Of a stretch of 10,050 bases of DNA, positions 6,087-10,050 are shown in pieces; within the stretch, counting starts at the first letter, position 1, and each line of letters starts with the position of its first letter. This DNA comes from Clostridia bacterium. GTDB lineage: Bacteria; Bacillota; Clostridia; Oscillospirales; Acutalibacteraceae. Where the stretch lies: contig CAAGND010000258.1 of the NCBI GenBank assembly GCA_900771185.1, positions 1 to 10,050 on the forward strand. The letters are read 5' to 3'. The notes beneath the pieces are model-generated. The model searched no databases and was not told the DNA's origin. It was given only the letters and a program-made list of their open reading frames with translations. Made by a program: the position numbers and the translations under genes.

Positions 6087-6100
6087 GTGGTTTTTCAAAA

Positions 6101-8167
6101 TTACTTATCCTTGACGATAGTTTCGGCAATGGATTTGGGCACTTCGGTGTAATGGCTGGGCTCCATGGAGTACTGACCGCGTCCCTGGGTCTTTGAGCGG
6201 AGTGCAGTCGCATATCCGAACATGTTGGAAAGCGGGATAAACGCGTTGATCTGAACTGCTCCGGTTCTGACCTCTGTGTTCTGAATCTGACCGCGGCGGG
6301 CGTTGACATCACCGATAACATCGCCCATATACTCATCGGGAACAGTGATGGCAACCTTCATAATAGGCTCCATGAGAACAGGTCCCGCCTTCTTCATTGC
6401 ATCCTTGAATGCCATTGAACCGGCAATCTTGAACGCCATTTCAGAGGAGTCAACCTCATGGAACGAGCCGTCATACAGCGTTACCTTGACATCAACAACA
6501 TTGAAGCCAGCAAGAACGCCGGACTGCATCGCACCCTTGATACCTGTTTCGGCAGGTCCGATATACTCCTTCGGGATAGCGCCGCCGACAACCTCATTGA
6601 CAAACTCATAGCCCTTTTCGGGGTTGGGCTCAATGCGGATCTTGACGTGACCGTACTGACCGCGTCCGCCTGACTGACGCGAATACTTAGTATCGCTCTC
6701 AGCGGGCTTCGTGATGGTCTCACGGTATGCGACCTGAGGTTTACCGACATTCGCTTCGACTCTGAACTCACGAAGAAGTCTGTCCACGATGATTTCAAGG
6801 TGAAGCTCACCCATACCTGCGATGATGGTCTGTCCGGTTTCCTCATCGGTATAGCACTTGAAGGTGGGATCCTCCTCGGCAAGCTTTGCCAGCGCTATCG
6901 CCATCTTCTCCTGACCGGCCTTGGTCTTGGGCTCAATCGCGACCCTGATAACAGGCTCCGGGAACTCCATTGACTCGAGGATTACGGGATGCTTCGCGTC
7001 GCAGAGAGTATCACCTGTTGTTGTGTTCTTTACGCCCACGCAAGCGGCGATATCACCCGCGTAGCAGCAGTCGATATCCTGCCTGTGGTTTGAGTGCATC
7101 TGCAGAATTCTGCCCATGCGCTCATTGTTATCCTTGGTTGAGTTATAAACAGTTGCACCGGCTTCAACCTTGCCCGAATAAACTCTGAAGAAGCAGAGCT
7201 TTCCAACAAAAGGATCGGTGGCAATCTTGAAAGCGAGAGCCGAGAAAGGCTCGCTGTCGGAAGAATGCCTCTCCTCCTCCTCTTCGGTGTTGGGGTTGAT
7301 GCCCTTGATAGCGGGAACATCTGTCGGTGCGGGCATATAATCGACAACCGCGTCAAGCAGGAGCTGAACGCCCTTGTTGCGATATGATGTTCCGCAGACA
7401 ACAGGAACCATGTGGTTGGCAATTGTTGCCTTTCTGATGCAGGTCTTGATTTCGTCAATCGTGAGCTCCTCACCGTTAAAATACTTTTCAAGAAGCGCAT
7501 CATCCTGCTCGGCAACATGCTCAATAAGCTCATCGTGATACTTCTGAGCCATCTCAACCATGTCTGCGGGGATGTCTTTGACTTCAACATCGACACCGAG
7601 ATCGTCATTGTAATAATAGGCCTTCATAATAACAAGGTCGATTATTCCTTTGAAATCGGCCTCCGCGCCTATCGGGAGCTGGATGGGAACCGCATTGCAT
7701 TTAAGGCGTTCCTTCATCATATCGACAACGCGATAGAAGTCAGCACCCATAATGTCCATCTTATTAACATAGACCATTCTGGGAACATGGTATTTGTCAG
7801 CCTGTCTCCAGACGGTTTCAGACTGAGGCTCAACACCACCCTTTGCGCAGAGAACAGTGACGGAACCATCAAGCACTCTGAGGGAACGTTCAACCTCAAC
7901 GGTGAAGTCAACGTGACCGGGAGTGTCGATGATGTTTATGCGATGGTCCTTCCAAAAACAGGTTGTTGCAGCGGATGTGATGGTAATTCCACGCTCCTGC
8001 TCCTGCTCCATCCAGTCCATTGTTGCGGCGCCATCGTGCGTTTCGCCTATTTTATGAGTTTTTCCTGTATAGAACAGGATGCGCTCTGTTGTGGTTGTTT
8101 TGCCGGCGTCAATGTGCGCCATGATACCAATGTTTCTGGTCATCTCAAGAGATACCTGTCTTGGCAT
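6101..8167 (-). CDS. fusA: Translation elongation factor EF-G
   Basis: A 688-residue translocase GTPase that moves tRNAs and mRNA through the ribosome after peptide bond formation and works with RRF in ribosome recycling. The G domain is complete: AHIDAGKT at 17-24, RGITI at 58-62, DTPGHVD at 80-86, NKMD at 134-137, and GTS followed by RNKGVQLLLDAVVDYMPAP. Domain II follows (SALAFKIATDPFVGKL), then domain III (GMGELHLEI), domain IV (SGGRGQYGHV) and domain V near the C-terminus (GDVNARRGQI). Length and order are normal for bacterial EF-G. The ATG at 8167 lies 6 bases after GGAGG and 45 bases after rpsG, fitting co-transcription. Confidence 0.99.
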   Translation of the reverse strand: MPRQVSLEMTRNIGIMAHIDAGKTTTTERILFYTGKTHKIGETHDGAATMDWMEQEQERGITITSAATTCFWKDHRINIIDTPGHVDFTVEVERSLRVLDGSVTVLCAKGGVEPQSETVWRQADKYHVPRMVYVNKMDIMGADFYRVVDMMKERLKCNAVPIQLPIGAEADFKGIIDLVIMKAYYYNDDLGVDVEVKDIPADMVEMAQKYHDELIEHVAEQDDALLEKYFNGEELTIDEIKTCIRKATIANHMVPVVCGTSYRNKGVQLLLDAVVDYMPAPTDVPAIKGINPNTEEEEERHSSDSEPFSALAFKIATDPFVGKLCFFRVYSGKVEAGATVYNSTKDNNERMGRILQMHSNHRQDIDCCYAGDIAACVGVKNTTTGDTLCDAKHPVILESMEFPEPVIRVAIEPKTKAGQEKMAIALAKLAEEDPTFKCYTDEETGQTIIAGMGELHLEIIVDRLLREFRVEANVGKPQVAYRETITKPAESDTKYSRQSGGRGQYGHVKIRIEPNPEKGYEFVNEVVGGAIPKEYIGPAETGIKGAMQSGVLAGFNVVDVKVTLYDGSFHEVDSSEMAFKIAGSMAFKDAMKKAGPVLMEPIMKVAITVPDEYMGDVIGDVNARRGQIQNTEVRTGAVQINAFIPLSNMFGYATALRSKTQGRGQYSMEPSHYTEVPKSIAETIVKDK

Positions 8168-8212
8168 AAAAACCTCCGAATAATACTAAAATATAGCTTT
8201 ATTATGCGCAGA

Positions 8213-8683
8213 TTACCACCTGAAATGTGCAAATGCCTTGTTGGCCTCTGCCATCTTGTGAGTATCCTCACGCTTCTTGAATGCCGAACCGGTTGAGTTG
8301 ACGGCATCCATAATCTCGTTGGCAAGTCTCTCCTTCATGGTTCTCTCGGAACGCTGACGGGAGTAGAGTGTTATCCAGCGCAGACCGAGGGTCTGTCTTC
8401 TCTCCGGGCGAACCTCCATGGGAACCTGATAGGTTGCACCGCCGACACGGCGGGCCTTGACTTCGAGAACGGGCATGACATTTTCCATTGCGGCCTCAAA
8501 AACCTCAAGCGGGTCTTTGCCGGTCTTTTCGCGGATAATGTCGAAAGCCTCGTAAACGATTTTCTGAGCGACGCCCTTCTTACCGTCAAGCATGACGTTG
8601 TTGATAAGGCGTGTTACAAGCTTTGAGTTGTAAAGCGGATCAGGCAAAACGTCACGTTTTGCTATCTTGCCTCTTCTTGGCAC
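8213..8683 (-). CDS. rpsG: 30S ribosomal protein S7
   Basis: A 156-residue protein, exactly the standard bacterial length, that nucleates assembly of the 30S head on the 16S rRNA 3' domain and lies near the E-site tRNA. The typical N-terminus PRRGKIAKRDVLPDPLYNSK, the beta-hairpin region RRVGGATYQVPMEV (about 76-90) and the helix RWITLYSRQRSERTM are all present. The frame is open for 28 more codons upstream, to 8767. The GTG at 8683 is chosen because it gives the canonical N-terminus and lies 7 bases after GGAGGG. It is 153 bases downstream of rpsL, with a structured spacer between them, and 45 bases before fusA. In E. coli S7 represses its own translation from the rpsL-rpsG spacer; similar control here is only a possibility. 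Confidence 0.98.
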   Translation of the reverse strand: MPRRGKIAKRDVLPDPLYNSKLVTRLINNVMLDGKKGVAQKIVYEAFDIIREKTGKDPLEVFEAAMENVMPVLEVKARRVGGATYQVPMEVRPERRQTLGLRWITLYSRQRSERTMKERLANEIMDAVNSTGSAFKKREDTHKMAEANKAFAHFRW

Positions 8684-8764
8684 TTCGCTTCCCTCCTTCA
8701 TAGTAATGATATCATAGGTACTCGAGTGACAAAACCTCGTGGTGTCAATGGGAGGCATATATTT

Positions 8765-8782
8765 CAATGCACTCTCGCATTG
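8765..8782 (-). other. Hairpin in the rpsL-rpsG spacer (upstream of rpsG)
   Basis: CAATGC (8765-8770) pairs perfectly with GCATTG (8777-8782) around a 6-base loop. No T-run follows on the minus strand, so it is not a terminator. With the hairpin at 8820-8836 it makes the 153-base spacer between rpsL and rpsG a candidate site for translational control by S7. Confidence 0.4.
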
Positions 8783-8819
8783 GAGTAATCACCTGCAAGA
8801 AGATTCTGTCTCTTAAGTG

Positions 8820-8836
8820 TTCCGCACCTCGCGGAA
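8820..8836 (-). other. Hairpin touching the rpsL stop codon
   Basis: TTCCGC (8820-8825) pairs perfectly with GCGGAA (8831-8836) around a 5-base loop; the structure begins at the base after the rpsL TAA. The following minus-strand bases are ACACTTAAG, not a T-run, so transcription should read through into rpsG. Confidence 0.45.
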
Positions 8837-9259
8837 TTACTTTTTGGCAGCCTTCGGACGCTTTGCACCGTACTTTGAACGGGCCTGCATCCTGCCGTTG
8901 ACGCCCTGGGTATCGAGCGTTCCGCGGATAATGTGGTAACGCACACCGGGAAGGTCCTTAACACGGCCGCCGCGGATGAGAACGACTGAGTGCTCCTGGA
9001 GGTTATGACCCACGCCGGGAATATAAGCCGAAACCTCGATGCCGTTTGAAAGACGAACTCTGGCGATCTTTCTGAGAGCCGAGTTGGGCTTCTTCGGGGT
9101 GGTGGTCTTAACCGCTGTGCACACACCGCGCTTCTGCGGGGAAGCGTTATCGGTCATGACGTTCTTCTTGGAGTTGAGACCCTTAAGCAGCGCAGGCGCC
9201 TTGGGCTTTTTCTCAAGTGTTTCTCTTCCGTTTCTCACAAGCTGATTAAACGTTGGCAA
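8837..9259 (-). CDS. rpsL: 30S ribosomal protein S12
   Basis: A 140-residue protein of the ribosomal decoding centre. Compared with the 124-residue E. coli protein it carries the extra N-terminal segment typical of Firmicute S12 (between PALLKG and SPQKRGVCT). Conserved blocks are TTTPKKPNSALRK, HNLQEHSVVLIRGGRVKDLPGVRYH and the C-terminal ARSKYGAKRPKA. Lysine 56 in PKKPNSALRK, the classical streptomycin-resistance position, is the wild-type lysine. The start is taken as TTG at 9259, giving MPTFNQLVRNGRE like other S12 proteins, 9 bases after AAAGGAG. An ATG three codons upstream directly abuts the GGAG and is too close to be used. It is the first gene after the str promoter at 9346-9374. Confidence 0.97.
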   Translation of the reverse strand: MPTFNQLVRNGRETLEKKPKAPALLKGLNSKKNVMTDNASPQKRGVCTAVKTTTPKKPNSALRKIARVRLSNGIEVSAYIPGVGHNLQEHSVVLIRGGRVKDLPGVRYHIIRGTLDTQGVNGRMQARSKYGAKRPKAAKK

Positions 9260-9304
9260 GCAGTACATCTCCTTTCTGAAAAGTGTTATTTATGACTCAG
9301 GTTC

Positions 9305-9321
9305 CGACGCAAAATGCGTCG
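9305..9321 (-). other. Hairpin in the rpsL leader
   Basis: CGACGCA (9305-9311) pairs perfectly with TGCGTCG (9315-9321) around an AAA loop. It lies about 20 bases into the predicted rpsL mRNA and 33 bases before the ribosome binding site. No T-run follows, so it is not an attenuator terminator on its own. Role unknown. Confidence 0.45.
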
Positions 9322-9343
9322 AAACACAAGACATCACAATTAA

Positions 9344-9365
9344 AAATTGTACCACGGTACAATTT
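9344..9365. promoter_or_regulatory. Perfect 22-bp inverted repeat over the rpsL promoter (operator-like)
   Basis: Arms AAATTGTACC (9344-9353) and GGTACAATTT (9356-9365) are perfect complements around a 2-bp centre. The repeat covers the whole -10 hexamer and most of the spacer of the promoter at 9346-9374. Position and symmetry are those of a dimeric repressor site. I cannot match it to a named operator such as CIRCE, LexA, PerR, Rex or CodY. Confidence 0.55.
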
Positions 9366-9374
9366 ATTTGTCAA
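9346..9374 (-). promoter_or_regulatory. Sigma-A promoter of the str operon (rpsL-rpsG-fusA-tuf)
   Basis: On the minus strand: TTGACA (9369-9374, perfect consensus), a 17-base spacer ending TGG, then TACAAT (9346-9351), an extended -10. Expected transcription start is near 9339, leaving a leader of about 80 bases before the rpsL TTG. This is one of the strongest promoters in the window, as expected for ribosomal protein and elongation factor genes. Confidence 0.88.
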
Positions 9375-9508
9375 CTGTTTTCGTTTGGTCTAAAAGCCGA
9401 AATATTACCCTGCACGCTTTATATTATCTATTATTTTTGTATAGTAATACTCAGCTTGCTGTCTTTATTACCTAAAAGTTTACAAACAGGTTCAAGATAT
9501 TAATGGAT
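9375..9508. other. AT-rich spacer between rpoC and the str promoter, no gene seen
   Basis: No ORF with a ribosome binding site, RNA gene or repeat is evident here. In many Firmicutes a small L7Ae-like (YbxF-type) ribosomal protein gene lies between rpoC and rpsL; none is present in the whole 9260-9572 gap. The AT-rich stretch upstream of the -35 could act as an UP-type element, but this is not demonstrable from the sequence. Confidence 0.6.
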
Positions 9509-9548
9509 TTCGGCAGTCACGGCAGAAAATGTGTGCGTGACTGCCGAA
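9509..9548 (-). terminator. Large hairpin after rpoC, possible terminator
   Basis: TTCGGCAGTCACG (9509-9521) pairs perfectly with CGTGACTGCCGAA (9536-9548), a 13-bp stem with a 14-base loop, 24 bases past the rpoC stop. The minus-strand tail is only weakly T-rich (ATCCATTAATATC), so efficient intrinsic termination is uncertain. It may cause partial termination or stabilise the rpoBC mRNA 3' end. Confidence 0.55.
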
Positions 9549-9572
9549 CAATCATAATTCAATCTGTCCGAA

Positions 9573-10050
9573 TCAAAGCGCCGAATCCATCTTCTCGGCA
9601 AGGTCGCTGAAAATTCCGGTTGTGGGATAGACCTGAACGTCGTTGTAACACTTCATGCCGGTACCGGAGGGCAGAAGCTTGCCGATAATGACGTTCTCCT
9701 TGAGACCCAGCAGCGGATCGCTCTTGCCCTTGATTGCGGCATCGGTGAGGACTCTTGTTGTCTCCTGGAAAGATGCTGCCGAAAGGAAGGACTCCGTTGC
9801 AAGGGACGCCTTCGTGATACCCATGAGCACAGGCACGCACTCCGCCTCGCGAAGCTCCTCGCCGCTCTCCCTTGCACGCTGAGCGACACGCTCGTTTTCA
9901 GCCTTGAACTCGAGCTTATCGACAATTGCGCCGGGCAGGAACGATGTGTCGCCGGGTTCGGAAATCTTGACCTTCTTCATCATCTGGCGGACGATAACCT
10001 CTATATGCTTATCGTTGACGTCAACACCCTGCATACGGTAGGTTCTCTGA
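9573..10050 (-). CDS. rpoC: RNA polymerase beta' subunit, C-terminal part (partial)
   Basis: The last 158 codons of the beta' subunit; the frame runs off the right edge of the window, so the gene is truncated by the window and not broken. Diagnostic conserved segments are NDKHIEVIVRQM, the long helix-rich block around GITKASLATESFLSAASFQ, then ETTRVLTDAA, and GLKENVIIGKLLPSGTG. These belong to the C-terminal region of beta' near the jaw, clamp and omega-binding side of the enzyme. The tail after GTGM is short (CYNDVQVYPTTGIFSDLAEKMDSAL region) with no long C-terminal extension. It lies upstream of rpsL, the common bacterial order, separated by 313 bases containing a hairpin and the str promoter. 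Confidence 0.97.
   Translation of the reverse strand, partial: QRTYRMQGVDVNDKHIEVIVRQMMKKVKISEPGDTSFLPGAIVDKLEFKAENERVAQRARESGEELREAECVPVLMGITKASLATESFLSAASFQETTRVLTDAAIKGKSDPLLGLKENVIIGKLLPSGTGMKCYNDVQVYPTTGIFSDLAEKMDSAL

Noticed and set aside
6072..6089. Palindrome CACATGAAA/TTTCAAGTG in the fusA-tuf gap
   Set aside because: It has a mismatch, no loop for a stable hairpin and no T-run on the coding strand; it overlaps the -35 of the predicted tuf promoter, which explains half of it.
7412..8296. 294-codon open frame on the plus strand
   Set aside because: It lies entirely antisense to fusA and the end of rpsG, has no ribosome binding site, and its composition reflects the codon pattern of the conserved EF-G gene.
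8684..8767. 28-codon N-terminal extension of rpsG in frame
   Set aside because: S7 proteins start at the PRRG segment and the length from the GTG is exactly 156 residues; the ribosome binding site GGAGGG fits that GTG.
1..10050. CRISPR arrays, tRNA/rRNA genes, insertion sequences, prophage or toxin-antitoxin modules
   Set aside because: No regularly spaced repeats, cloverleaf-like segments, transposase frames or direct-repeat boundaries were seen; all sizeable genes are housekeeping or stand-alone.

Overview
The window is about 10 kb of low-to-moderate GC chromosomal DNA, almost certainly from a Clostridia-class Firmicute and most likely a gut Oscillospiraceae/Ruminococcaceae-type organism. 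The evidence is a groESL operon under a CIRCE/HrcA element, a ribosomal protein S12 with the Gram-positive N-terminal insertion, the Firmicute order rpoC-rpsL-rpsG-fusA-tuf, strong GGAGG-type ribosome binding sites, and near-consensus sigma-A promoters with 17-bp spacers. The species cannot be named from this sequence alone.

Layout. Positions 1-140 hold two divergent promoters, one for a minus-strand gene that leaves the window after about 7 codons and one for a plus-strand nucleoside hydrolase (194-1120). Next comes groES-groEL (1376-3323), with promoter, CIRCE operator and a strong terminator. Converging on it from the right is a small four-helix membrane protein (3398-3802). Its reading frame lacks a credible start: the well-placed ribosome binding site and ATG at 3845 lie in a different frame, separated by A6/T6 homopolymers. 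A GtrA-family membrane protein follows (4124-4651, minus). The right half is the str operon on the minus strand, read from high to low coordinates: the 3' end of rpoC (9573-10050), then rpsL, rpsG, fusA and tuf, ending in a perfect intrinsic terminator at 4757-4788.

The str operon supplies two 30S proteins (S12 at the decoding centre, S7 in the head) and the two elongation GTPases EF-G and EF-Tu. It has its own promoter in front of rpsL, overlapped by a perfect 10-2-10 inverted repeat, and probably a second promoter in front of tuf. Two start codons are non-ATG (rpsL TTG, rpsG GTG). GroES/GroEL form the general chaperonin, expected to be heat-inducible through HrcA.

Most of this window is ordinary housekeeping DNA. 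I see no new multi-gene system, CRISPR array, transposon or RNA gene. The points worth a second look are regulatory or small-scale: the palindrome over the rpsL promoter, the frame-disrupted membrane gene and its long leader, the internal tuf promoter with a 5' hairpin, the structured rpsL-rpsG spacer, and CIRCE-like half sites inside the groEL terminator stem.
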